A stretch of 64,000 nucleotides of DNA, taken from Streptomyces olivochromogenes. Its GTDB lineage: Bacteria > Actinomycetota > Actinomycetes > Streptomycetales > Streptomycetaceae. Positions 35,101-43,391 of this stretch are shown here, in pieces. A program made the translations under genes and the position numbers. The notes beneath the pieces were generated by a model. The model saw nothing but the letters and a program-made list of their open reading frames with translations, had not been told where the DNA came from and did no database searches. Each line of letters starts with the position of its first letter. Positions within the stretch are counted from its first letter, which is position 1. The stretch lies in contig NZ_JADDRL010000018.1 in NCBI RefSeq assembly GCF_021538895.1, forward strand, positions 51,532-115,531, given 5' to 3'.

Positions 35101-35361
35101 TCAGCCGTACCAAGTGACGTTGCAGACGTAGACACACTCATGACGCGGCACGGGCAGGAAGCTGATGAAGCCGCGCCCACCGAGGATGTCGAACTCACGC
35201 AGGCCGCCCTCCCGGTCGAGCGGCCTGCCCACCTTGACGGAGTCACGACCGAGCGCGGCCAGTTCGGCGGCCAGCCGTTCCACTTCCGCCACGACTCCCG
35301 TCGGCAGGCCTCCCGTGACGTACTCGGCACTGGGGTTGTAGTCCCAGGCCCAGTCCGTCAC
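35101..35361 (-). CDS. Small protein, possible toxin of a TA-like pair
   Basis: 86 residues. Short, compact alpha/beta composition: a helix (AEVERLAAELAALGRDSV) then strands (REFDILGGRGFISFLPV) ending with CVYVCNVTWYG. The layout recalls RelE-type toxins but no catalytic set can be assigned from sequence alone. The start ATG overlaps the stop of the DUF6247-like gene by 4 bp (ATGA), indicating translational coupling. In other Streptomyces a DUF6247 protein is often paired with a protein like this. Confidence 0.6.
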   Translation of the reverse strand: MTDWAWDYNPSAEYVTGGLPTGVVAEVERLAAELAALGRDSVKVGRPLDREGGLREFDILGGRGFISFLPVPRHECVYVCNVTWYG

Positions 35362-35705
35362 AGCCCGGCCTCCGCCTCGGCCGCCTCCCGGATCGAGCGG
35401 ATCTCGGTGATGGCCGCTGCCGGGTCCTGCTCCCCCGCGTCCACGATGCGCTCCAGCTCACGCAGTCGGGCGGCGCGTTCCGGATGCCGCTCGATGGCCA
35501 CGAACACCGCCCAGGAGTGCACGAAGGCTCGCAGCGGCGCGAGGCTCTGGGTCTGCTGTGCGTTCGTCGTGGCTTCGAAGAGGTGCTGGGTGAGGGCCGG
35601 GACACGGCTCGGTGCGATGCGCGCAACGGCCGCCCGTAGCGCATCCGGCGTGAGCTCGGGCATGGGGATCAGCGGTTCGTACGGGCCGTCGGTCTGGGCG
35701 CTCAC
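35358..35705 (-). CDS. DUF6247-family protein, possible antitoxin
   Basis: 115 residues from GTG 35705, with GGAGG 5 nt upstream; longer starts (to 35795) lack a good RBS. Helical: LTPDALRAAVARIAPSRVPALTQHL then ATTNAQQTQSLAPLRAFVHSWAVFVAIERHPERAARLRELE. This matches the DUF6247 pattern. Overlap with the following small gene by ATGA suggests a two-gene module, with this product as the upstream partner. Confidence 0.65.
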   Translation of the reverse strand: MSAQTDGPYEPLIPMPELTPDALRAAVARIAPSRVPALTQHLFEATTNAQQTQSLAPLRAFVHSWAVFVAIERHPERAARLRELERIVDAGEQDPAAAITEIRSIREAAEAEAGL

Positions 35706-35816
35706 GGTGACCTCCGGTGCGGGTGGCTCGGTCCTCGTACGGTACCGGTGGATTCGGCGGTACGGCGCTGACGCGGCGCTTGCCATCGGGCTCACCCCTT
35801 CCTGTTCCCAGGTCTT

Positions 35817-36623
35817 CTACGCCGCAGCGCCGGACGCGCGGCAGTCACGGCATCGGCCCGGCTGTGGGGCCCGGAAGGCTCGGTCGCAGCCGTGGCAGGT
35901 CTGCAGGGGGTCCGGGCGGCTGGGGCTCGCTGGTGGTGGCGCGGTCGGAAGGAGCGGGGGCAGGAGGGCCGTGAGGCGGTGGGCGAGAAATGCCGCCGGG
36001 TGCAGGATCGGCTTCTCGGGCAGGCCGGTCGTCAGCGTCCGCGCCACGGCGGTGGGTGGCACTCCGCGTTCCAGCCAGGTGTCGACGGCGGGGGCCAGCC
36101 GCTTCACGTCCCGTTCGGTGAGCAGCAGCCGGGAGTCACGGGCGCGCAGGCCGGCAAGCAGGTCGGCGGCCGCGCGGTGCGGCGCCGGGGAGGCGGGAGC
36201 GGGTGCCTCCGGGGCCGGGCGTCGCGGTTCGGGGGCCGGGGCGGCCGCTGCGGCCACCGCGAGCCGGGGCTTGTTGTACGAGGTCGTCCGGGTCGTCACT
36301 TGTCCCGATTGAAGACGCTCCCTGGCACGCGTGAGGTAACCGTGTTCCTCCAGCTCCCGCAGCGCGGCGGCGATCCGGATCTCACCCTCGGGGAACTTGG
36401 CCGCCAGCGCCTTGATCCCGATGGGCGTTCCGGCGGGCAGCGACTGGATGTGGGCCGCAAGGCCGATCGCCGTCAGCGACAACTCGGGGTGCTGAGCCAA
36501 GTGATTCCCGATCACGGTGAAGTTGTCGTGATGCGGTTCGTTGACGTGAATGACACCGGAGTGGGAATGCCCGGCATTGCCGGACTTCGCGCGCTTGGGC
36601 GCGTTACGCTTCTTGCCAGTCAT
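35817..36623 (-). CDS. Helix-turn-helix protein with C-terminal zinc ribbon
   Basis: 268 residues from ATG 36623; the frame continues to 36710 but the start is set by analogy to similar proteins, whose N-terminus is a Lys/Arg-rich tail before IHVN. A winged helix (about 30-115) includes NHLAQHPELSLTAIGLAAHIQSLP, then PEGEIRIAAALRELEEHGYL. A Pro/Ala linker follows, then a helical region, and a zinc ribbon CHGC...CRDC at the C-terminus. Probably DNA-binding; it resembles helix-turn-helix proteins often found next to DUF397/DUF5753 modules in Streptomyces. Confidence 0.7.
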   Translation of the reverse strand: MTGKKRNAPKRAKSGNAGHSHSGVIHVNEPHHDNFTVIGNHLAQHPELSLTAIGLAAHIQSLPAGTPIGIKALAAKFPEGEIRIAAALRELEEHGYLTRARERLQSGQVTTRTTSYNKPRLAVAAAAAPAPEPRRPAPEAPAPASPAPHRAAADLLAGLRARDSRLLLTERDVKRLAPAVDTWLERGVPPTAVARTLTTGLPEKPILHPAAFLAHRLTALLPPLLPTAPPPASPSRPDPLQTCHGCDRAFRAPQPGRCRDCRASGAAA

Positions 36624-36849
36624 CGGGAAGGTGCTTTCTTCCTGGGTGATCAGGCCCTCGCAATGGGATGCCAGTCCCGGCGGGGGCCGATGCATGTGCG
36701 GGCTTGTCACGGCTGACGCTGCACCACAACTGCACCGCCGCGCCAGTTGCGTTGGGCATATTCACTCCGGCGGGTGATCGACGGGGACGGTAGGGACGGG
36801 TTCGGTTCTTTCCCCGGTTCTTTGGTCTTTGACGTCGGGAGCCACCGGG

Positions 36850-37284
36850 TCACGACTCCCCGCGACCCGGGCGTCCCGGTACGAGTTCCGCCCACACCGT
36901 CTTGCCGTGCGCGGGTGTCTCGTCCACGCCCCAGCGGTCCGCGTACGCCGCCACGATCCGTAATCCCCGCCCGGTTTCCGCCTCCTCGCCCGCCGGAACC
37001 TGGATTCGCGGGATCCGGTCACCCCGGGCATCGGTCACCTCGATACGAAGGGTGCCGTCGTCGTGCAGCTTCAGTCCGAGCCGGAAGTCCCTTCCGCTGA
37101 CGCGCCCGTGGAGTACGGCGTTGGCCGCCAGCTCCGCCACCACATGCGCGGCCTCCCCGAACGGCACGCCCCACTCGTCCAGTTGGCGCTCCGTCAGTAG
37201 GCGCGCGAGCCGGGCACCCCTTCGAGTGGCGGACAGCTGGATCCGGAGGTGGGATTTCTGGTTCATGTCACCCAGAGTGGCCAT
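36850..37284 (-). CDS. ATP-binding protein, RsbW-like (HATPase)
   Basis: 144 residues. GHKL fold with N box ELAANAVLHG, G1 box VTDARG and G2 box TGRGLRIV. Streptomyces carry many such short anti-sigma/kinase-like ATPases, usually next to a DUF5753 regulator and a DUF397 gene. It is divergent from the DUF5753 gene at 37378, and the set of three (ATPase, DUF5753, DUF397) matches the whiJ/abaA-type clusters. Start is ATG 37284 with AGGGACGG upstream; ATG 37266 is an alternative. Confidence 0.85.
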   Translation of the reverse strand: MATLGDMNQKSHLRIQLSATRRGARLARLLTERQLDEWGVPFGEAAHVVAELAANAVLHGRVSGRDFRLGLKLHDDGTLRIEVTDARGDRIPRIQVPAGEEAETGRGLRIVAAYADRWGVDETPAHGKTVWAELVPGRPGRGES

Positions 37285-37377
37285 CCGTCCCTACCCTGAA
37301 CAGCAACGACCCCGGTACGTAACGTCACTGTCCGGGTCGTCCGCGTGATCGTACGGCTCGTACATCGGGAGGGAAGC

Positions 37378-38190
37378 GTGGAGGACGAGGAGACCGAGGC
37401 CGTACTCAAGACGGTCGGGCGGCAGGTGAAGATGTGGCGGGAGTCCGCCGGGCTGCGGCAGGCGGAACTCGGGACGGCCATCGGCTACGGCGAGGAGATG
37501 GTCTCGTCGGTGGAGCGCGGGCGGAGGATTCCCCAACCCGACTTCCTGGACAAGGCCGATGAGGCGCTCGGAGCGGGCGGAAAGCTCTCGGCCATGAAGA
37601 AGGATGTCGAGGAGGCGCGGTATCCGAAGAAGGTTCGGGATCTGGCGAAGCTGGAGGACGAAGCCGTCGAGCTCGGCGCCTACGACAACCACCAGATTCA
37701 CGGCCTGCTGCAGACCCCGGAGTATGCCCAGGCGTTGTACGCGATGCGACGTCCCGCGTACACGGAGGACGAGATCGAGCGTCACGTCGCCGCGCGCATG
37801 GCACGCAAGACCGTGTTCGAGCGCGTACCCCGGCCGCTCCTCCCCTTTGTCCAGGAAGAGGCAACGCTGCGGCGGCCGATCGGGGGCAGAATGGTGCTGC
37901 GACAGCAGCTCGAACACCTGTTGGAGATCGGCAAGTTGAGGCATGTCGAGATCCAGGTGATGCCCACGGATCGCGAGGACCACGCGGGCATGGCGGGGCC
38001 GATCCGCCTGCTGAAACTCCAGAACGGCAAGACACTGGCGCACTGGGAGGCCCAGCTGTACAGCCGAGTGATCAGCGATCCTCGGGAAGCCCAGATCCTG
38101 GAGATGCGCTATGGAATGATCCGGGCGCAGGCCCTCTCACCCCGGGAATCGCTGGCCTTCATCAAAAAAGTACTGGGAGAAGAGACATGA
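37378..38190 (+). CDS. XRE regulator with DUF5753 domain, WhiJ-like
   Basis: 270 residues from GTG 37378, with GGGAGG 5 nt upstream. Helix-turn-helix at residues 8-60 (GRQVKMWRESAGLRQAELGTAIGYGEEMVSSVERGRR, within which GEEMVSSVERG is the recognition part). DUF5753 from about residue 85 includes NHQIHGLLQTPEYAQALY and VEIQVMPTDREDHAGMAGPIRLL. Its stop overlaps the DUF397 start by ATGA, so the two are translationally coupled. Confidence 0.9.
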   Translation: MEDEETEAVLKTVGRQVKMWRESAGLRQAELGTAIGYGEEMVSSVERGRRIPQPDFLDKADEALGAGGKLSAMKKDVEEARYPKKVRDLAKLEDEAVELGAYDNHQIHGLLQTPEYAQALYAMRRPAYTEDEIERHVAARMARKTVFERVPRPLLPFVQEEATLRRPIGGRMVLRQQLEHLLEIGKLRHVEIQVMPTDREDHAGMAGPIRLLKLQNGKTLAHWEAQLYSRVISDPREAQILEMRYGMIRAQALSPRESLAFIKKVLGEET

Positions 38191-38372
38191 CCGCCCTGGA
38201 GTGGTTCAAGAGCAGCTACAGCAGCAACGACGGGCCCGATTGCGTCGAGGTCGCCATAGCCCCCACCACCCCCACCATCCACGTCCGCGACTCCAAGGAC
38301 AGGCACGGCGCCCGGCTCACGTTCACGGGCGTCTCGTGGACCGAGTTCGTGGCCTTCACCGCGGAGCGTTGA
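38187..38372 (+). CDS. DUF397 protein, AbaA/Scr2-like
   Basis: 61 residues. DUF397 pattern: WFKSSYSSNDGPDCVEV, VRDSKDRHG, SWTEFVAF. Coupled to the DUF5753 gene by a 4-bp ATGA overlap. The 3' end overlaps the convergent STAND-TPR gene by 17 bp. Confidence 0.88.
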   Translation: MTALEWFKSSYSSNDGPDCVEVAIAPTTPTIHVRDSKDRHGARLTFTGVSWTEFVAFTAER

Positions 38373-40752
38373 GCCTGGCCACGGTCGTGGCGCGTTGATT
38401 CTGCGCCCAGGGGTACGACGGATTGAGTTCCAGGGCCCGGTCCAGGTCGGCCAGTGCTTCCTCATGGCGGCCGAGGTTGGACAGGGCAGCGCCCCTGCTC
38501 GCGTACGCCGACGCGTACTCGGGGTCGATGGCGAGCGCGCGATCGTAGTCGGCGAGGGCCTCCTCGTTCCGTCCGGCCACCCGCAGGGCGTCACCGCGTT
38601 CGCAGTGGCCCCAGCCCCAGTCGGGCCAGATGACGAGGGCGCGATCGAGGTCGGCCAGCTGCCGGTCGTGGTCGCCGAGGCCGCGCCAGACCCGGGCTCG
38701 GCGGCCGAGCGCCCAGGCGTAGTCCGGTTTTAGTTCGAGCGCGCGGTCGAGGTCGGCCAGGGCCGCGTCGAGATCGCCGCCGCGCTCGTGGGCGGCGCCG
38801 CGCGAAGCCCGGGCGAACTCGCTGGCGGGGTCACGGAGGATGCCTTCGGTCAGGTCCCGGAGCGCCTCGTCGTGGTGGCGCAGGAGGCGGTGGTACTCGC
38901 CGCGCAGGATGACGTTGTACGGGTTGTCCGGCTCCAGCGCGACCACCCGGTCGAGACCGGCGACCGCGGCCTCGTAGTCCCCCAGCCCGCCCCGGGTCGC
39001 GGCCTTCGCGCGATGGGCCCGCACCAGGTCCGGGTCGAGGGCGAGGGCACGGTCGTACTCCTCCAGCGCCCGCTCGTGGTCGCCCTCCCGCGCGAAGGTG
39101 TCGCCCCGCACTGCCATCGCTTCCGCCCGCCACGGCTCGTCGCCCCGCGCGCGATCCAGCAGCAGCCGGAGCGCCTCGGCCGGCCCGCTCCCCGCGAGCA
39201 TGTCCGCCAGCCCGCTCCCCCAGGTCCGCACGGCCTCCGCGTCCGTGTCCTCACCCGCCTCGACCAGGATCCGCGCCCAGCGCAGCGCCACCTCGTCGCC
39301 CTGCCCGCAGGCGTGGACGACATCGGCCAGGATCGCGGGCAGTGCGGCCCGGGGCGCCGCGCACAAGGAGTGGTAGGACTCCGCGAGCCGCAGCTCCCGC
39401 CAGTCCGCGTCCGCCCACCGGCGCAGGAGGCCCAGCCCGGCCTCGGCCTCTTCCCGCCAGCGCCCGAACACCTCCGCGAGCCGTCCGTGCCGCTCGGCCC
39501 ACCCCCGCGGCGACCGTGTCCGTTGCAGCCGCAGCATCGGCGCCCGTACGACATCGTGGTACCGCAGCCGCTCCCCGCGCCCGTCGACGAACGGCAGCCC
39601 TCTCAACCACCCGTACAGCGAGTCGAGTTCGGTCTCCTCGCAGTCCACCACCGCCCGGAACACGTCCCCGTCCAGCCGCCGGGGCAGCGCGCAGGCCAGG
39701 GCGACCCTGCGCCGTACCGGATCCGGCTCCCACTTCAGGAACCGCTCCACGGCGTCCGCGCTCGGATCGCCCACGTCGTCCGGATCGGCGGGCCGGGCCT
39801 GGGCGAGGGTGGAGACGAGCACCGGCAGTCCGCCCGTCAGCCGCAGCACCTCGGCGACCACCGGCTCGTCCCGCACCCCCCGGTCCGCCAGCAGCCCCCG
39901 CGCCTCCGCCTCCGTGAACGCACCGAGCGGCACGTCGGTCATGAAGTCCGCGAAGCCGCCCCAGCGGGCGGTGTCGAAGGGGCGCTGGCCGGAGGTCACC
40001 ACGACGACGTTGGCGGGCAGAACCCCGTACCGGTCGGTGGTCATCACCTCGTGCAGCCAGCCGTCGAGGAACGGCCGGGTGCGCTCGTAGGTGTCGAAGA
40101 ACAGGACCAGCCACGGGACCGCCGACGCGACGGCGGCCAACTCGCCCAGCAGCACCGGCGTCAGCACCCGCTCCGGGGACAGCACCAGCTGTACGTCCTC
40201 CTGATTGCGGAAGCGTGCGCTGAGCCCGGCGCGCAGCCGGTCCGCGCCCTGGGCGATACGGTCCGCGTCCAGCGCCGGCGCGAAGGCGCCGGCCACCGGG
40301 ACGAGGCCGAGGCCCACGAGGCCGGCCCGGGCCAGCGCCAGGCTGCCCGCCGACGGCTCGTCCGGTTCCGGTACGGCGACGGCGGCCGCCTCGGCCTCGT
40401 GCCGCCGCTCGCGGTGCGCGGCCAGCATCCGGTCCAGCTCCTTCAACCGGTGGCCTTGCGCCCCGAGTTGGCGGCCGATCACGGTCATCGTCTCCGGCAC
40501 GCTGCCGGCGCCCTCGTCGACATACACGGTCAGCGCGCCGAGTTCCCGGGCGATCTGCTCCAACTCGCGTACCAGAAAGGTCTTTCCGACCCCCGCATTG
40601 CCATGCACATGGAACAGGAACCGATGCCGCTCGTCCTCGGGCGGGATGCCGAAGTTCGCCCGGAACGCGGCCCGTTCGGCCCCGCGCCCCACGAAACCGG
40701 CCCTCCTGCGCCGGCCGATGAGTTCCTGCATCGACGGCCGCGCCTGCGCCAT
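38356..40752 (-). CDS. STAND-type ATPase with C-terminal TPR repeats
   Basis: 798 residues. N-terminal ATPase with Walker A GNAGVGKT (51-58) and a Walker B LVLFFDTYER; a winged-helix-like region follows around 370-470 (WEPDPVRRRVALACALPRRLDGD). From about residue 560 to the end are at least seven TPR units (for example EYDRALALDPDLVRAH, LDRALELKPDYAWAL, YDRALAIDPEYASAY). This layout, a STAND ATPase plus TPR sensor, occurs in signalling and defence proteins and in AfsR-type regulators, but there is no N-terminal DNA-binding domain here. Function unknown; no adjacent effector gene is obvious. Confidence 0.85.
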   Translation of the reverse strand: MAQARPSMQELIGRRRRAGFVGRGAERAAFRANFGIPPEDERHRFLFHVHGNAGVGKTFLVRELEQIARELGALTVYVDEGAGSVPETMTVIGRQLGAQGHRLKELDRMLAAHRERRHEAEAAAVAVPEPDEPSAGSLALARAGLVGLGLVPVAGAFAPALDADRIAQGADRLRAGLSARFRNQEDVQLVLSPERVLTPVLLGELAAVASAVPWLVLFFDTYERTRPFLDGWLHEVMTTDRYGVLPANVVVVTSGQRPFDTARWGGFADFMTDVPLGAFTEAEARGLLADRGVRDEPVVAEVLRLTGGLPVLVSTLAQARPADPDDVGDPSADAVERFLKWEPDPVRRRVALACALPRRLDGDVFRAVVDCEETELDSLYGWLRGLPFVDGRGERLRYHDVVRAPMLRLQRTRSPRGWAERHGRLAEVFGRWREEAEAGLGLLRRWADADWRELRLAESYHSLCAAPRAALPAILADVVHACGQGDEVALRWARILVEAGEDTDAEAVRTWGSGLADMLAGSGPAEALRLLLDRARGDEPWRAEAMAVRGDTFAREGDHERALEEYDRALALDPDLVRAHRAKAATRGGLGDYEAAVAGLDRVVALEPDNPYNVILRGEYHRLLRHHDEALRDLTEGILRDPASEFARASRGAAHERGGDLDAALADLDRALELKPDYAWALGRRARVWRGLGDHDRQLADLDRALVIWPDWGWGHCERGDALRVAGRNEEALADYDRALAIDPEYASAYASRGAALSNLGRHEEALADLDRALELNPSYPWAQNQRATTVARLNAPR

Positions 40753-40842
40753 CCGTCCGTCCCCTCCTCCGGAGCCAACGCCCCGTCATTCTGGCTCAAT
40801 CCGAGCGGCACGCGGCGGGTCGGGCTTGGAAAGATCACTTCT

Positions 40843-41337
40843 ATGGCCACTCCCACCTCACGCGCCCTTCGCCTCTCCGCGGCCCTCCTCACCGCCACCG
40901 TCGCCCTGTACATCTCCCTCGTCGCCCTGGGGAACATCACGGACTTCGGGACCAATCAGCAATTCGTTCAGCATGTTCTCGCCATGGACACCACGTTCAA
41001 GGACGACGACCTGATGTGGCGGGCGATCACGAGCAAGGGGCTTCAGGACGCCGCGTACGTCGGCATCATCGCGTGGGAGACGGTCGCGGCGCTCGTGCTG
41101 ATCGCCGGGACCTGGTTCTGGGCGCGGCGCGAGCACGACCGCGCCCGGCAGCTCTCCACTTACGGGCTGCTGATGATCATGCTGCTGTTCGGTGCCGGGT
41201 TCATCGCGATCGGCGGAGAGTGGTTCTCGATGTGGCAGTCGAAGACCTGGAACGGGCTGGACGCGGCGACGCGGGTGCTCGTGCTCGCCGGAATCGGTCT
41301 GGTCGTCGTGCAGTTGCCGGAGCGGTCGGCCGACTGA
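40843..41337 (+). CDS. DUF2165-family membrane protein
   Basis: 164 residues with four predicted membrane helices. Family signature: GNITDFGTNQQFVQHVLAMDTTF, WRAI, IAWETVAALVLIAGTWFW and IAIGGEWFSMWQSKTWNG. Function unknown in this widely distributed family. ATG 40843 is divergent from the STAND-TPR gene 90 bp away; the gap contains the putative promoter (CGGGCTTGGAAAGATC before the start). Confidence 0.88.
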   Translation: MATPTSRALRLSAALLTATVALYISLVALGNITDFGTNQQFVQHVLAMDTTFKDDDLMWRAITSKGLQDAAYVGIIAWETVAALVLIAGTWFWARREHDRARQLSTYGLLMIMLLFGAGFIAIGGEWFSMWQSKTWNGLDAATRVLVLAGIGLVVVQLPERSAD

Positions 41338-41474
41338 CGGTATTTCCCGCCGGGTTCCGAGAATTCCCACCGGCAAGTGTGACTGTATGAGTTACCACTT
41401 GCATATTTCGCGGGCATGATGAATGGGCACATAGTAAAGGAGGAATGCCGGAATATCGAACAAGGAGGTTCGTC
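41338..41474. other. AT-richer gap with two ribosome-binding-site-like sequences
   Basis: 137 bp, unusually AT-rich for this genome. AAAGGAGG stands one base before an ATG at 41445, and AAGGAGG 6 nt before the ATG at 41475. The second spacing is normal and I use it for the next gene. The region may be recently acquired. Confidence 0.5.
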
Positions 41475-41684
41475 ATGTCCTGCCCCCCGTCAGTGGATGC
41501 GCGCAAGGCGCTGGATTTCCTCAGAACAAGTGGACTGGTCGATCTGAGCGCTCCCTTGGAGCGTGTGGTCGGCCAGGTCAGCCAACTGGACGATGTCGCA
41601 GGTTATGTGCTGGCCTGGGAGCGGTATGTCCTGGTCGTCGCCAACGAAGTAGCCGACGAGGTCACGTCGCCCGCGGGCAACTGA
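41475..41684 (+). CDS. Small protein of unknown function, upstream of a toroid-like protein
   Basis: 69 residues from ATG 41475, with AAGGAGG at ideal 6-nt spacing; ATG 41445 is also possible. The sequence (starts MSCPPSVDARKALDFLRTSG, ends EVADEVTSPAGN) is mostly helical with a single Cys near the N-terminus. It resembles no family I can name. The following gene starts 42 bp later on the same strand, so they are almost certainly cotranscribed. Possible roles include a peptide precursor, an inhibitor, or a partner of the large protein; none is shown by the sequence. Confidence 0.65.
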   Translation: MSCPPSVDARKALDFLRTSGLVDLSAPLERVVGQVSQLDDVAGYVLAWERYVLVVANEVADEVTSPAGN

Positions 41685-41726
41685 CCCACTGAAATCCACT
41701 CAAGGTGACTGCCGGGAGGCTCGACC

Positions 41727-43391
41727 ATGAAAACTGAGGAACCCGGCGTCCGGTCATCTCGAAGGCGCGCGGTGGAAAGCCAGGCGGTAGCATGGCTCAC
41801 TGCGCGCCGGGCCATGCTGGATCCACGCCGATCCCAGCCAAACACCGTCCTGTTCACCCGCAAAGCCCTCATCGAAACGGCTTTTCTCGTAGGGCTGCGC
41901 GCACGCCTCGACGACGCGCCTCTCGACGGTGATTACGCCGCCCTGCTCGACCAGGTCGCGGACATCGCCGGTGCACCCTCGTACCGGGAGATGGTGGCGC
42001 GGGACGAACAAGCCCTCCTCCTCTACGCGGGCACCTACGCCGCGCTGCGGCTCTGCGGTCACGAGGACCCCGAATTCCGGCGCATCATCAGGCAAGCCGT
42101 GGACGGCGGCTACGCGGCGTCGTTCGAGCGGATCCCGTACCGGCAACTCGACCTGCTCCACACGCTGTTTCTCTGCGGCATCGAGCACGACCTCCCGGCG
42201 ATGGACACGGTCCTGCCGTTCACCCTGCTGTGCCGTAACCCGAACGTCCTCAAATTGGCCGACCGCGACGTCTACGCCATCACCCACACCCTGTTCTACG
42301 TCACCGACTTCGGCCTGCGAGAGCCCGTCTGGCCCTCCGGCTACGACACCGGTACAGCCGTCGAACTCCTGGAAGCACTCCTCGTCCTGGCCGAGGCCCG
42401 CGCGAATGCCGACCTCGTCGGGGAACTCCTGTGCTGTCTGTACTGCCTCGGCGTGGACGACTCGGAAGCGGCCGACCGGGCCTGGGAGTTCCTGGAATCC
42501 GTCCAGGAGGCGAACGGCCGGGTCAACGGCCCCGAAGGCATCGTGCACCCCGAAGTCGACCAGGGCAATGAGGAGTTCCGGCACTGGGCCGAGGGCTATC
42601 ACACCACCGTCGTCGCCGCCCTGGCCGGACTGCTGAGCCGCAGCCCCCTACGGCTCACCCGGCCACGCCCCGCCACGCCGGCCACCGAAGCCGCCCTGAA
42701 ACCGGCCCTGCGGCGCGCCGTGACGTGGCTGTGCGAGCAGAGCCGGGTGCAGGACCCGCGCCTGGGCCTGGCCGGTGTCACGGCCGCCGCCCTCGGCGCC
42801 GCCGCGCTCGAAGAGCAGCACCTCGCCGCACCGGCCCTCGAACGCTACGCGGCACTCCTCGCCTACGCACCCCCTGCTCTCTGGCAGGAACAGGGCATGG
42901 AGGTGGCCGGAGAATTCGCCCTGGCCCTGCGCGCGACGGGCGCCGACTGCCCGTCCCTGAACGACTTCCTCAAGGCCACGGCCGACGCCGTCGGTTCACT
43001 CGGCACGGTCCCCGAGGACGTCGCGGACGGCGTACGCAGGCTGGCGGACCTCGGGTTCCTGCCCCCGGCGGACGCGGCGGCGCTGCCCCGGCAGTCACGG
43101 CCGCACGAGCCGCGCGGCTACCCTCCGCAGATCGCGCTCACCCTGTGCGAAGGCATCGAGACCTACCACCTCGGCCGACTCGCGGCAGCCGTCCGCGACC
43201 TCGGCCAGAACGGCTGGGCACGGCACCGCATCACTCAGGACGCCCTCGCCTTCCTCCTCGCCCAGCAGAGCCCCACCGGCACGTTCGGCTACCCCGCGGA
43301 CGACGACCAGCAGGCACGCACGCGTGCCCAGCACTCCTGGACCAGAAGCGCCGTAGCGGCCCTCGCCGCCACCGTCGTCGTGAGCACCTAG
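41727..43391 (+). CDS. All-helical alpha/alpha-toroid-like protein of unknown function
   Basis: 554 residues, Leu/Ala-rich with repeated helix pairs, many Trp/Tyr/His, and a His-containing acidic motif (HPEVDQGNEEFRHWAEGYHTTVVAAL). The periodic layout recalls alpha/alpha barrels of terpenoid cyclase/prenyltransferase fold, and the C-terminal FLLAQQSPTGTFGYPADDD resembles a QW-type repeat (Q..P.G.FG). Such DUF6895-like proteins occur in Streptomyces gene clusters; I cannot assign a reaction. There is no DxDD or DDxxD motif. The stop overlaps the convergent gene by CTAG (43388-43391). Confidence 0.7.
   Translation: MKTEEPGVRSSRRRAVESQAVAWLTARRAMLDPRRSQPNTVLFTRKALIETAFLVGLRARLDDAPLDGDYAALLDQVADIAGAPSYREMVARDEQALLLYAGTYAALRLCGHEDPEFRRIIRQAVDGGYAASFERIPYRQLDLLHTLFLCGIEHDLPAMDTVLPFTLLCRNPNVLKLADRDVYAITHTLFYVTDFGLREPVWPSGYDTGTAVELLEALLVLAEARANADLVGELLCCLYCLGVDDSEAADRAWEFLESVQEANGRVNGPEGIVHPEVDQGNEEFRHWAEGYHTTVVAALAGLLSRSPLRLTRPRPATPATEAALKPALRRAVTWLCEQSRVQDPRLGLAGVTAAALGAAALEEQHLAAPALERYAALLAYAPPALWQEQGMEVAGEFALALRATGADCPSLNDFLKATADAVGSLGTVPEDVADGVRRLADLGFLPPADAAALPRQSRPHEPRGYPPQIALTLCEGIETYHLGRLAAAVRDLGQNGWARHRITQDALAFLLAQQSPTGTFGYPADDDQQARTRAQHSWTRSAVAALAATVVVST

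Noticed and set aside
38356..40752. Second AfsR-type regulator
   Set aside because: It has the ATPase and TPR parts but no SARP DNA-binding or BTAD domain.
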